A stretch of 64,000 bases of DNA from Aselliscus stoliczkanus (lineage: Eukaryota > Chordata > Mammalia > Chiroptera > Hipposideridae): NCBI GenBank assembly GCA_033961575.1, contig CM066732.1:53783001-53847000 (forward strand), in the 5' to 3' direction. The notes beneath the pieces were generated by a model. The model saw only the letters and a program-made list of their open reading frames with translations, was not told the DNA's origin and searched no databases. Position numbers and translations under genes: made by a program. Below, piece after piece: positions 44,690 through 56,159 of the stretch. Positions within the stretch are counted from its first letter, which is position 1; each line of letters opens with the position of its first letter.

Positions 44690-45520
44690 CCACTACCACC
44701 CCTGTCCTCCCTCCACTCTTGCCTTCACACAGCTGCCAGATCCTTAATGAGTCTCACCAGAAACACCAGGGCTTGTGCGGGGCAAGTTTTCATTCAGTAG
44801 GACTGTCCTGTACATTGCAGGGTGCTCAGCATCTCTGGGCCTTACTAAATGGCAGTCGTGTACTTACATCACTGTGACAACCAAAAATGTCCATGCATGT
44901 TTGCAAATGTCTCCTGGGGGTGGCCGCATTGTCTCTGTTGAGAATTATTGTTAACCTAATATTTTAGGAGCAAAAAACTCCATCTCATTCTTGTTTAAAA
45001 TCCTTTAATGTTAAAAACAAAATAAAAACTAAAGATGAATGTTTGCATGGTTCACGTTTCACGAGCTCTTCACCGTGACCTTCAGACCCTGCTTAGCTCC
45101 TCCCTGTTGGCTGATTCCAGCCGCCCTGACCTTATGCTCCAAGACCACATCAAGCTCAAGTCCTCCGAGGGGCCTTTCCCCACAGGCTGTCTTCTCTGCC
45201 TGGAGTGTCCATCCCACCCCCTCGTCCTAAACCTGATTTTCACATGGTGGGCTCCTTTGTGTCCTTCAGCTCTGAGTTTTTCTATCACGTCTGCTGACTG
45301 CCTCCCCCAACCCTGATTGTTTTATATAAATAGATCCCATTGCGTTTTCTTCCACTCTGGCTTCTATTTCTTACCTTTACAGCGCTTTCTCAATTTGTAA
45401 TTCCATATTTATTCATTTGTTACTTGTTTACTGTTTGTCTCCTGTCACTAGCTTATTAGTGCAGAGACGGAGTCTATTTCCTGACTCTATATCCTGGATG
45501 AACTGTGAGGATGGTTGGTG
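44690..45520 (+). mobile_element. L2 LINE 3' region, split by an hAT-type element
   Basis: CACACAGCTGCCAGATCCTTAA before the insert corresponds to the L2-like 'CACACAGCAGCCAGAGTGATC' block. After it come AAAATCCTTTAATG, CCGCCCTGACCTTATGC, CTGCCTGGAGTGTCC, CATATTTATTCATTTGTTACTTG and AGAGACGGAGTCTATTTCC, following the L2 3' end in order. There is no open frame. Confidence 0.6.
44796..44955 (+). mobile_element. hAT-type MITE inside L2
   Basis: GGACTGTCCTGTACATTGCAGG, GTGCTCAGCATCTCTGGGCC, TGTGACAACCAAAAATGTCC and GCAAATGTCTCCTGGGGG follow the family also seen at 9090-9212. The closing GTTGAGAATT corresponds to the 'GGTTGAGAACCAC' terminal repeat. Confidence 0.65.
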
Positions 45521-46795
45521 ACCTCAGAGATGCCCAATGGGCTTAGCAGGATCTGCTGGGGTGGGCGGGGGCCCAGCTCATGTTCCACGTGTGTCTAGGG
45601 GGGCCCCAGAGCATTCCTACCCCATTTAGTGCAGCCGCACTTGGCAGTGGGAGCAAAGAAATGGTGCTCCCTGTGTCCAGGTACCAAAGGGCCAGAGTTT
45701 TCTGAGTTTGGAAAAGACTTTGGGGTCAGAAGGAGGAGACATGTGGGTGTCAGTGACTGTGGACCCAGGGCCTCCCCCATGCCAAGATTCAGTGAAGACA
45801 TCGCCCCACCCCTCACCTCCATCCTGGGATAGCTACGGTCTCCCATCCAGAAAGAGGGCAGGGAGGAGAAACACTGACTTCTAACCTCTAAGTGTCTGCA
45901 TTTAGCTCAGAGAGAATGAGTGTACTTGGAGGCAACTAGGTTAGGTTTATGTGGCAGGCAAAATGGGAACTTAACTCAGACACTGAGTTCGGTGACAGCA
46001 ATCTACATTTTTGCACACTGAGTATTATGACTGAAAATTTATAACCTGTGTAATGATGACGAAAATAAATAACAGTGATCCTGATTTGCACGCTCTAGCC
46101 CTGCTGTAATCTGTTGTATCCCTACAATGACACAGTGAGGATTGGGGAGCTAGGCTTTGCTTCAGGTGTTCTCCGTTTAGAAACTCACCTCTTTGTCACT
46201 GGGCGCCGTGTTGCATCCTGGAGCACTCGGGAAGATGAGACGTTCAGATAAAATAATACAGAGCTTTCCTGTCTTGGAACCCTAGATTGGCTGCCTGCCT
46301 GTGTAGGTCATCTGTTGTGTGGATCTGCCCAGGAGAGGTGGGTGCGGATTTGGGTTCTGCTGATGGCATTTCCTGGAGTTTCCTGGGCCACGGGAAACTT
46401 GAGATCTCCCAGTATCCCTCCCTGGCTCTCTCGGCCAAGCCCCGGGAGCAGGGCTCACTGCACTTGGTTGGGTGTTGAGCAGCCTTCCTGGCAGACGGCT
46501 TTGAGGCTGGGAGAGGCTTGTGGACCAAGGGCTGAGGCTGTGGCACAAACACTCCACCCGCTGGGCTGAATTCAGGGAATGAAGGAGGCTCCTAAGTGCC
46601 TCACATGGGGCCACATATGTGCAGCACATGGGGCCAGATGGGCCACTGCTCTGTGTGGGCTGGTCTGTGGGCTGAGGCCTGGCCTCTTGTCAGGCCACAG
46701 GAGCCTATTGGGCTGCCAGTCCTAGCACCAAATCTTACATGCTATTGTCAGAGCTGCTTCAAACCTGAGGCTGATGGTGACATGAACACTGACAT
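45521..46795. other. No gene recognised
   Basis: The frames between 45595 and 46629 (up to 115 codons) lack domain features. A small direct repeat CACATGGGGCCA occurs twice at 46602-46640. Confidence 0.5.
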
Positions 46796-47045
46796 TAATG
46801 GTGTTATCACCAAGAGTAACATTTACTGAACGTCTGTTATATGCCAGGCACTGTGCTAAACGCTTTCCTATATTAGCTCATTTAATGCTTGTAATAAGAA
46901 TTCTTATAATAAGGACGCAGGAGATACCATTATTGCTTTCCACTCACTGATGATGACTGAGACTTAGAGACATCTGGAAACAATGTCCAAATCACTTAGC
47001 TGCATCTGGGTCTGTCTGGCTCTAGAGTGGGATTCGGAGCCACTG
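46796..47045 (+). mobile_element. MIR SINE, nearly full length
   Basis: AACATTTACTGAACGTCTGTTATATGCCAGGCACTGTGCTAAACGC is the MIR core almost unchanged. It is followed by AGCTCATTTAATGCTTG, ACTGAGACTTAGAGAC and TCTGTCTGGCTCTAGAGT at the 3' side. Confidence 0.88.
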
Positions 47046-47439
47046 TGCACACCCAGCCCATCATCATGGTCATCGTGGCTGCCCCTGTATGTCAGGCACT
47101 GTGCCGCGCGCCTTGTGACAAGGCGGCTCCACAGTTCCATGTAGGGCGAGCCAGCGGATATCCGTGGGTAACTGAAGTCACTGCTAACAAAACCCCCGCG
47201 TCGGCTATCGAAGCCTGCGCGGGACTCAGCAGTGTGACCATCAGAGGTGGTGTCAGTACCACGGAGGCCTGGGCTGTTTGTGGGCTTGTATGTTGGGCGG
47301 GGACTGAGAAGAGCAGAAGTGGCCCATCTGCCCGGCTCTCTGGATGCGGCTCCTACCCTCCGTGAGGAACCCACTGCCAGCATCATGTGGAATTGACTGG
47401 TTTGCCTCTGAAATCTGGAATTATTTTGTCTGCGAGGTG

Positions 47440-47545
47440 CCGCCATCCCATTTGACAGGTGGAGAATGTGAGCCCCAGAAATCTTAAGTGCGGTGTCTGA
47501 GGACGTATCGCTAGTAAGTGACAGCTGGGATTTATCTGTCCCCTT
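47440..47545 (+). mobile_element. MIR SINE 3' fragment
   Basis: TTTGACAGGTGGAGAATGTGAG, CGCTAGTAAGTGACAGCTGG and GATTTATCTG match the MIR 3' half. ATGTCAGGCACTGTGCCGCG at 47090-47110 may be the core of the same or another copy. Confidence 0.65.
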
Positions 47546-49604
47546 CAGTGTGGTGCTCAGATCACCCCTTATTCCTCTGCTGCTCAGTGATCATCAACCT
47601 TTGAAGATTTCCTCCTGTTATTTTCCTCCTTGCAGTATGACAACAAGATAGGTATAAAGGGCTTGGGAAAACCGTTTTGCACTCCCAGCACATCTTCCCT
47701 GTGAGACTGATAAGAATTATTTATATAGTATGTTCATAGAGATTTCGCCCTCCTTTCCAAACTTCTCCCACAGAGGAAGCCGGGCGTCTGAAAGCACCAA
47801 GGGCACGCTCTACGGCCACGTTTTGCAGATGTGCGGACTGACCATCAGGGTTATCTGGACAGGTTTTGAAAACATGCTCATGCCTGGGCCTACTGCAGAG
47901 TGTTGGCCGGGGTGCGTTGCCGGGGAGAAATCTGCGTTTCTAACGACTGCACCCTGCACAGGTTTGCTGGCTATTGATGGAGATGACAGAGCCCTGGGGT
48001 CCCTAGAAGCGTGGAGCCCTGGGTTCCCTCGGGGGGTCTGTTAGTGACAGCGACTTGCTTCATGACCTGTCAAGAGCCTTCTTCTGTGTTGAGTGTCGTC
48101 TCCCCAGCTCTCCCATCAGGGGAACTGGAATAACCCGCAGGGCCCAGACTGGCTTCCCGCACACCGTGCTTGTTCCTGGCAGCTGCGTTTTGTCGGAGCG
48201 GCGCAGGCGCTGACCCAGCCGCCCGGGTGCTGGCCGTGGCGCTGAAACGGGGTCCTGGAGGCGACCTGTTGCTTGGGTGTTAACCCTGCAGTCACTGGAT
48301 GATGGCGCTGTCTGCCGGGCTCTGGGGCAGCCCAGCGGGGCCAGGGTGTTGAGGGGGGTCATTTGGAGGGTCTGGGATATGAGTACTTACAAATTTTAGT
48401 GGAAGGATTTCACCATTTTAATGGCTCCTACTGCAAGAAGCAGAGCTGGTGAGTCCCAGCTGACTACCAGCCTCGCCTGTGTAGTGATGTTATTATTATT
48501 ATTGTTATTATTATTAGGTTATATTATTTTTTCTTAAATTAATTATTAATGTATAAAAACAGGAAATTTTTGCTTGTAAACCTGGATATACAGCTTCTCT
48601 TGGAAAAAAACAAACGAACAAACCCAAAAGCCTAGCCTCACTGGATCTGAATTTCTGCCTGGCAACAATTACTTGTGATTGAAAAGTGATTGCTCCTTTG
48701 AGCCCAGCAGGTCCTCTCCAGATCCTGACAGAGCCTGACCAGCCATCTCACTCATTCACGCTCCCTGCTGGCTACGCTAGACATTTTGTTTTGTGATTCC
48801 TTGGCTAGTAAGGTCCTTTCCAGCCCCGAAACTTGAGGGTTTTTTGTTTTTTTTTAAATAAATCTTTTGCTCTCCAGTCCCATTCCTGAATGAGGTGAAA
48901 TGGGCAGGAGCTATATTGAAACACTGGACCTGTAAGGAGTCAGTGGTTTTAAGGTGAGATTTGAAGCCTATTAAAGTCAGTGACATCTCTTTAAGCCATA
49001 AATTACTCCCTGTCAGGAGCTGGGTGAAGCAGGCCTTCGGTGCAGATTAATCCCAAGGAGGTTCCATTAAAATCTCTGCATAGCCAGCGGTGGGAGATGA
49101 CATGCTGACTTGACTTGTATTTTTTCCAGGGGTGACATGCCTGTCCTTTATGCTATAAACCATATCTACAGCTTCTCCTGTTTTTAGCCTCAATTATAGG
49201 AGTGGCTTGTCAATTTGGCTTTAATTCTGAATTACCTCCTTGAGACTGTGTGCTGGCTGAGGTCAGCGATCTCTGAAGTCTTGGTAAGTGTGTGTCACAG
49301 AGCTGACAACCGTGGAACGTTTCACACTAAAGAGCGAGTCATCCCTGACTTTGGAGTCCTGACTCAGAGCAGGTGGACTTGCCCCTCACCTGGCAGCCCT
49401 TCCTCAGAAAGCCCATTTCCAAGCCTTTCTCATTTTCCCTAAGAGAAAGACAGGGGTCCCAGGACTGGGTTTTGTACCAGAATCAGACATGTTTCTGGGT
49501 GTGCTCAGTGAAGGGTGGGCTGTGTGCTTTGCACTGAGTAATAACAACAACGACAATGATGATGGTAATAATAATAATAATGTTTTCCTCCTTTTTCTGC
49601 TCAA
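47546..49604. other. No gene; (ATT)n and a quiet island
   Basis: An imperfect (ATT)n run lies at 48486-48517 and an AAT-rich run at 49565-49582. A CpG-denser patch lies at 48180-48270. The stretch 48860-49215 is repeat-free with TTAATCCC and AATTATAGG motifs and could be conserved noncoding DNA. No exon is supported. Confidence 0.5.
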
Positions 49605-50225
49605 TTATTGACTGATCATGTATTACCAGACACAGCGGTGAATGGGCCATCTGGAGTCGTCATAGGCTTACAGTCTTACGGAAGAGGCCATCTTGTCTGG
49701 GAAGCCTCAGATACAGACCTTGAGACAAGGATTCCAGTGCCAATAGTGTGTCTGGGAGGCTCAAGAAACAGGGAGAAGTGGAGAAATCATCCAGGCAAGG
49801 GAAGGCGGTCAGGAAAGAGGGTCCTGTCAACCAGGTGCCACCAAGGACAACTGAAGCGTCAGCCTATGGAAGGCTGAGAAAATATGTCAAACACACCTCA
49901 GGATTACCACTCCCAAGGGGCAGTGGGGTTGGGGTGTTTATGTGCCCACTCCAGAGGGTCGCTGGCAAGGGCTGCTCCCAGCCAGAGGCTAATTCCTTCG
50001 CACTTTTGGACAGTATCCTTCCAGATTTCCAAGAAAATCTCTCAGGACCAGAGATACAGAAATTGGCTAAGCCTCCTAAAATGATAGGGTCAGAGAGATA
50101 GGGGTTGACACTGACAATATCTGCTAGAGAGACAGACGTTAATCAAGTATTAATCCAGAAAAGCCCATAAAAATGACAACCGTGATAAGGTGTCTAAGGA
50201 GAGGTGCATTGAGGAGGGATTTGTC
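49605..50225 (+). mobile_element. Old LINE (L2-like) and LTR-like repeat remains
   Basis: ATTACCAGACACAGCGGTGAATG and GGCTTACAGTCTTACGG recall the L2 'CAGTGAACAAAACAGAC...GGAGCTTACAGTCT' region. Later, GACAGACGTTAATCAAGTATTAATC and AAGGAGAGGTGCATTG could be its continuation. Between them, GAGACAAGGATTCCAG and GTCTGGGAGGCTCAAGAAAC look like an LTR-type repeat. Confidence 0.4.
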
Positions 50226-52699
50226 ATGGTCAGCTTTGTTTGAATAGAAGTTTTACATATGCAGCTTATTCCATCTTTTAAAACTGTGGCGGTCAGAGGC
50301 AGAGTCAAGGCTGGAACCCCGGGTCCCAAGCTGGAAACTGGAGCTTAGGCTTTCACTCTGCTTTTTCTACATATAAACTCGTTTAAAAATATAGAGTGAG
50401 ACAGCGGGCAGCTGTGGTCAGAGCGAATTAAGTAATAATGTAGGTCCCCCGGGGGAAGCCTTCCTCCCTCTGCCTGCAAACCTAGCTGCCATCTCTGGAA
50501 TCCTGTTATCGTATCTTTTAAAATAGTGGCTCTGCCTCTTCTAAGAAGTGGAGAGAAGCCAGAGCAGCTCCCGGGGAGAGAAACCGTCCTGATAGCCTCT
50601 GCCTTTTCCTGAACTTTGAGAGCAGACCCCAGCCTCCAGCTGTCTAGGAAGCTAATGAAAGTATCTGGCCACAGTTCCAAAGACTGCTGATTTTTATTTC
50701 ATGAGCTGGACACAATTTTTCATGACTGATTATGCGCCGGGCTCCAGTGTTGCTATTATATAACCATCTGTAAGACAAATATTCAATAACAATGCATCCA
50801 AAAGGTTATAGTGTCAAGAATTAGAACTGAATGGAATGTCGTTTCCCAGTGCAAATAAATCCCTCTCTGGACATGCACATCTCGGGAGAGCAAAACTCTG
50901 GTTTCGGATGTTCCCCCATCTGGATTGCTTAATGGATGTAAAGGAGATACTTCTGGATTTTTTTCCTGGGGAAACAACGATCAGCTAAAAGTTGGAGGTT
51001 TTTAACCCCTGGGAAGGGCAGCTTATAGAGAATCAAGCTTGTGCATGCTGATTTGTCTGTGCACAGGTATTAGCTTAGTTGTGTTAATGCCGTGTTGCTT
51101 ACTTTAAAGTCAGAGGCAAATCAGCAAGGGTTTACCGAATGGCAACGTTTCTCTTAAGGCTAACTTCTCATTTTTACCCAGGGTGGTACTGAGGCCTTTG
51201 AGATTGCCACCAGATACTCTTACATTTGCAATGGCTTTGGAAATAGCAGGAAATTATGCCTAATCTTTGAAAAAGTGGACGCCTTCATTCAGAGGCATGG
51301 ATTGGGCTTGAGAAGGCAGGTTGTCCCTGTTACAGCCTGTGTGCTCTTTAAATGTGCACTTTCCCCGTGGGCTTTGCTTCCTCATCTGTAAACCATGAGG
51401 GTGAGACTCGGCGTTCTCTAGACTTACTTCCCCTAAAAATCTGGGAGCTTTATCTCTCCTTCTTTCCCTTCCTTTCCATTTTCCTCCTTCCTTTTTTCCT
51501 CCTTTTCCTCCACGACCATTGAACATCCACTATGAACCAGAGACTGGGTCCTAGGACTGGAGACGGAGGAGGAGGAGAGAGGAGAGAGACAGAGACTGAG
51601 AGTGGGGAGGTGTGCTGTGTTACCTTTTGCTGAGATCTGGGATCCGGGAGGCAAAGCAGGTCTGGTTGGAAGGAAAGATGAGGAGTTCAGCCCTGGCGTT
51701 CCTACTCAACTTCAGGGAGGTGACTCACCTCCAGGAACTTCAGTTCCTTATCTGTAAAGTAGAAATAGAAATAGCTCCTAATTCCCTGGGTTATTGTAGG
51801 GGTTAGGTTTCACCTTGTGTGAGAATACTGTGCAAACGGGCATTGCTCTCTGGGTGTGAAGGGTTACTTTTATTGAAGTGTGAATTTCAGCCTGTTCAAT
51901 GTGGGGGAACAAATCGGAGACCGGAATGTGAGCCTAGTCTTTGCGTCTTGCTAGCAGTTGGGTCGCACTGGAGTAAGACATTGCTGATTTGGGGGTTTAG
52001 TTTACTCCCTTACCACCACCCTGATCCCATCTGTACAATTTATGGTCTGCGTGTGACCTGAGTATGTTATGTTTGGGTCACACAGTTTTAAAAGCAGAAA
52101 ATTATTTGGCAACGTTTAAAGACAGAAAGATGTCACATAAAACGTGCATCTCGAACCTCCACTCCCACATGCAGCGTAAGCCGATGCCGAGTGGGGCTGG
52201 TCCACGCAGCCTGGCCTCCCCTCCCCCTCCTGCTCTGGGCCCGGCGGCTGAGTGCCTCGGCCGTTTTTCATCGCACTTGTGCTACTGTTCTTCTCACTCC
52301 CGACCCCTGCACTCATTCATGCTCCCTTCCTGGCTCTGCGTGTTTTTGGATTTGTGACCCCTTAAATATATCGTCTTCTCTAGGGTCCCATCTGTCTTTA
52401 CAATTCTGTAGCTCTTCCCTGTAAAGACCCTACAGCTGGCCTCTCGCAGACTTGGAATCTCAGACATGGTGGTTTCTGGGCTGTGTTTCTGGGGAGAATG
52501 ACTGCTACTGGGTGGCGTTTGTGTCGAGATCCACCTGCCCCCCTTACTTAGGTGGCTAGCTTAAAGCATGAAAGAAGAGGAGTGGACTAGACAGCTGCAT
52601 CGCTTAGGTTTTTTATTCCTTCTGAAGCAAACAGCTCTAACTCAACCTGGCTTGGATGGAAGGGGGGAATTTATTGAGTCACATGAACACCAGAAGGTT
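50226..52699. other. No gene; MIR scrap and pyrimidine-rich stretch
   Basis: MIR-like sequence lies at 51715-51805 (GTGACTCACCTCCAGG... TTCCTTATCTGTAAAGTAG). A CTTCCTTTTC-type pyrimidine-rich stretch runs 51455-51515. The stretch 50640-50950 is AT-moderate and repeat-free. No coding exon is supported. Confidence 0.5.
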
Positions 52700-52717
52700 A
52701 GAGTCAGGTGAACTCTT

Positions 52718-52821
52718 TTTTTTTTGGAGGGCAGTGTCACCGGCCCTAACATGTGGGACCTGAACCGGGGCCGCCGGCTTCCCAAGCCAGCGCTTAACCA
52801 CCACGCCACTCGGCCGGCCCC
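52718..52821 (-). mobile_element. tRNA-derived SINE, short form (copy 5)
   Basis: The minus strand reads GGGGCCGGCCGAGTGGCGTG, B box GGTTCAGGTCCC and TTAGGGCCGGTGACACTG, with a short A tail. Perfect 18-bp target duplications AGAGTCAGGTGAACTCTT lie at 52700-52717 and 52823-52840, indicating a young insertion. Confidence 0.93.
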
Positions 52822-53238
52822 AAGAGTCAGGTGAACTCTTGATCCAGTGACTCAAACAATGTCACTAGAGTCAGTTGCTCCCCATTTGTTGGCTATTCAT
52901 TTCCAGTTTGCAACGTGACCAAGCTCCAAAAATGGCAGGATGGCGGCTAAGGCTCGAATCCCTCATCGTTTCAGCTTCAAGGCTGCTGGCACACAGAGCA
53001 AGCATCTCTTCCCAACAGGCACAGTAACGTCTTTGCCTCTCTCTGGCCAGTCTTTTAACTGGTTGCCATGCCAGGATGCTGTGATGCACTGACTGGTCAG
53101 TTCTGTGCCCCACGCCCTCCCCTGCAGCCAAGGGCAGTGTCAATTCCACTTGATGTTTATTGACAGAGAGTAGGGAGGGGTGATTTCCTGCAGAAAAAAG
53201 AAATTATGGCAGAATTATCCAAAGATGGGAGAACGGGT

Positions 53239-53304
53239 CCATCCATCCATCATCCATCCATCCATCCATCCATCCATCCATCCATCCATCCATCATCCAT
53301 CCAT
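53239..53304 (+). repeat. (CCAT)n microsatellite
   Basis: About 16 CCAT units with two one-base interruptions (ATCATCC). Confidence 0.95.
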
Positions 53305-53559
53305 GGCTTTGTATAACCAGATTAACAGGTGAATAGAATTCAGTTTAATATATATGTTCATAATTTGTTCAATTTACCGGATGTTGGGTATCTAAGGGGG
53401 AAGCCCAAATCTCTTGTTTCAGATTAGACCTGGAAAGACAACTTATTTGACATCTCTGCTTTGATGTTTCACAGACACTTCAAGCTCAACACATACAAAA
53501 CAGAACTTATAAACTTCCTGCCTAGAAATCTTGTTTCTCCTTAAGTGTTTACATGTCAG

Positions 53560-54700
53560 TGAGGAGCATTGTCACCCTCCTGTTTGCTCATGTCAGAACC
53601 TGAGAGTCATTCTGGACGTCTACCTTTTCTTAACCCAGTGTCTAAATCCCGTGTAAATATTGGTCCCATCTGTCCATGTCTCTCTGTTTCTACCATCTCT
53701 ACCTTAATAATGCCAGTAGCATCTCCTACCTGAATTATTGCAATAGCTCCTGTGGTAGGCAGAGCCTAAGCTGGCTTATTCTGAGCCCCATGTCCTTGTG
53801 TCATACCCGTGTGTAATATCCTTCCCTCGAGTGTGGGTTTGGGTGTAGCGACTTGTTTCTAGTAGCAAAGGTGATGGAATGCCACCCTGAGACTAGGTTA
53901 CAGAGGACTGACATCTGATTTCCTTGCCCGCACTCTCTCTCTGGCTCTCACTGCTTGATGAAGCGTGCTGCTGTGTTTGAGTTTTCCTTAGGGTCTCTGA
54001 TCAGCAGCCAGTGAGATACTGAGGCCCTTGGTCCAACAGATGAAACCAGTTACAGCTGTACTTAGACGAAAATCCTTTTCCAGCCGGCCTTGGGATGTCT
54101 GCAGTCCCGGATGACACCTGGGTTGCAGCTTTGGGAGTGACAGCTAAGCTACCCCCAGAGTCCCCGATTCACAACAACTGAGAGATAATAGGTGTTGTGT
54201 AAACCTCCGAGTTTTGGAGTAATTTATTACCCAGCAATAGATAACTAAATACAGCAGCCCAGCTGGACTCCCCACACCCTCTGTTGATGTCCTCACACTG
54301 CAGCCAAAATATGCAGATTTACTAACACATAAACCTGATTATTGCTTAAACTATTTTAGTGACCTCCTGTTGCCTCATGAGAAAGCCCCGAGGCCCCAGC
54401 ATTTGGTCAAAGCCCCTTTGGTCTGATGGGTGCTCTCCGGCCTCATCTCTCCCCATTCCTTCCTCTGGATTCGGTGCTCCATCAGCCAACCTTGTTCTGT
54501 TCTCCGGGCCCTGTGCTCATTCTCTTCTCCAGGCCTTTGCCTTTGCCATGTCTCTTGGAAGCTTCCTTTTTCCTTACGTTTCCCTGGCTGCCTCGGAGGC
54601 ATCCTTTATGTTTTAGCCTAATTGTCACTCTTGGAGGAAATCCCTCTTCCTGGACTGGGCTAAGAGCTGCTGAATCCACAGCACCCGTGCTTTCTCTATC
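53560..54700 (+). mobile_element. L2 LINE 3' region, split by an LTR
   Basis: Before the LTR, TCATTCTGGACGTCTACC, ATCTCCTACCTGAATTATTGC and AATAGCTCC match L2-type 3' sequence. After it, CTCACACTGCAGCC, AAACCTGATTATTGC, TGACCTCCTGTTGCC and TCCAGGCCTTTGCC continue the same element in order. No ORF2 frame survives. Confidence 0.65.
53751..54253 (+). mobile_element. Solo LTR of ERVL/MaLR type inserted in L2
   Basis: It starts TGTGGTAGGCAGAGCCTAAG. It carries GTAATATCCTTCCCTCGAGTGTGG near the left end. It ends ACTGAGAGATAATAGGTGTT, GTTTTGGAGTAATTTATTAC and CCAGCAATAGATAACTAAATACA. Old ERVL-related LTRs share the 'GTGAGATAATAAA...GTTTGTGGTAATTTGTTAC...GCAATAGAAAACTAATACA' finish. It is a 503-bp TG...CA unit. 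Flanking 5-mers GCTCC and GCAGC are not identical. Interrupting the L2 makes it younger than that LINE. Confidence 0.75.
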
Positions 54701-55062
54701 GCAACATTGAGTGATTACTGCTCGTAGGAAGAGCTCCTCACATGCCTCTTTCTCACCTGGGGTGGGGGGTGATGTCACAGGCTCTGTCTGCTTTGCCCCT
54801 TGCTCTACCTGCACTCCAGGTGCAGGCCTGGAACACAGCAGGAGCTCACTGCACGGGCGCTGGAGGCCAGAAGGGAAGCTCGGTTTCTTCCCCAGGAGGA
54901 ATGTGGCTGTTCAGATGTCTGTGGCCATCTCGAACTCAACTTGCCCCACGCTTATGGAAAACTTAGCCTTCAAGTTCGTATTGGCCAGGCCTCTCTGTGA
55001 CTTTCTCTTCTTAACACGTAGCTATAGTTTATAAGTCATGTAGCATTGGGAAACAGACTAAA

Positions 55063-55195
55063 TACAGAGGGTGCCAAAAAAATGTACACACATGACATAT
55101 TCATCTTTTGTTATTGGTATATATTGAGTATTACAATTTTAATACAGTTTTTTCCTTTCTTAAAATGTATATACATGTTTTGGGCACCCTCTGTA
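55063..55195. mobile_element. Mariner-type MITE
   Basis: Terminal inverted repeats of about 29 bp start CAGAGGGTGCCAAAAAAATG at 55065 and, reversed, CAGAGGGTGCCCAAAACATG ending at 55193, with four mismatches. TA dinucleotides on both sides (55063-55064 and 55194-55195) are the expected Tc1/mariner target duplication. The interior is about 70 bp and AT-rich with no transposase. Confidence 0.88.
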
Positions 55196-56159
55196 TTTTA
55201 GATAGAAAAAAAATGATGCCCCATTTCTGTGAACTATTCAAAGTCATTCAGGGGAAATGGAAAGAGAGCAGCCATCTTTCTCTGTCCGTTCTGCCGTTTT
55301 TACCACGTTCCAGGCTGACTGTGGCAGAGAATGTGAAAAGAGGCTATTCCAACCAGAAATACAGTTTCCGTAAATGCTTTGCCCTGCTTTGCCATGGGTT
55401 TCTTGAGAAGCCAGTCTTGGTTATGGCTTGTGCAAGGAACTTGGATTGTGTGAAACAGCGTCAGTGCTGAAGGTAGTCTCCGACAAAGCCCTCCCAGGCA
55501 GCTGTGGCGGCCAGGATGAGTGGTTTCCACACGCCTCACGAAGACGGCCAGGGACAGTGCAATTTGGGATTTTATGTGGAGTGTTACTATTTTACATATT
55601 TATCAGAGCAGCTGATAATTGGCATACCAGCAGATCCCAAACGGCGTGTGTGGAGGCTGAGCCGGGAGATTGCTTATGTAGGAGATTGCTTATGCTGTGC
55701 CTGGTGATTTTCCAAGTCCAGATGACCCTCGCTGCGCAGTGCACGGGCACTGTCTCCAGATGCCACCTGTTGCCACTTGGCAGTGTCTCCATCGTAACAG
55801 AGTCTGTGAGGCACGTTGAAGAGGCAGCACAGCGTTGTGTTGGAGGAATGGTGTGTAGGTGGCTGGGCGGTGGGGGAGACCCATCACTGTTGGTCAGGTT
55901 GTGAAGGAAAGCTGGCCTCCGACATGGTCCACAGTTACTGGTAATCAGAGAACATGTGGGGTGCTTGACTTTTGGGTGAAACGTAGATGTGTGGGACTTG
56001 TGCCCAGAAAATACAGCTAGTCTCAATACAATGTACAACGGTTTCCTGTTAACATGAACAGCCTGCATTTGAATATGCATATATGATTATAATAATTTTT
56101 ACAGTTTTCATTCCATCCATCTATTAATTCATCTGTTCATTCATTCATTCAGTATTTAT
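55196..56159. other. No gene recognised
   Basis: Frames of up to 162 codons (55592-56080 minus) have no domain. The duplicated phrase GGAGATTGCTTATG occurs at 55666 and 55681. A (CATT)n-like TTCATTCATTCATTC lies near 56134-56150. Confidence 0.5.
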
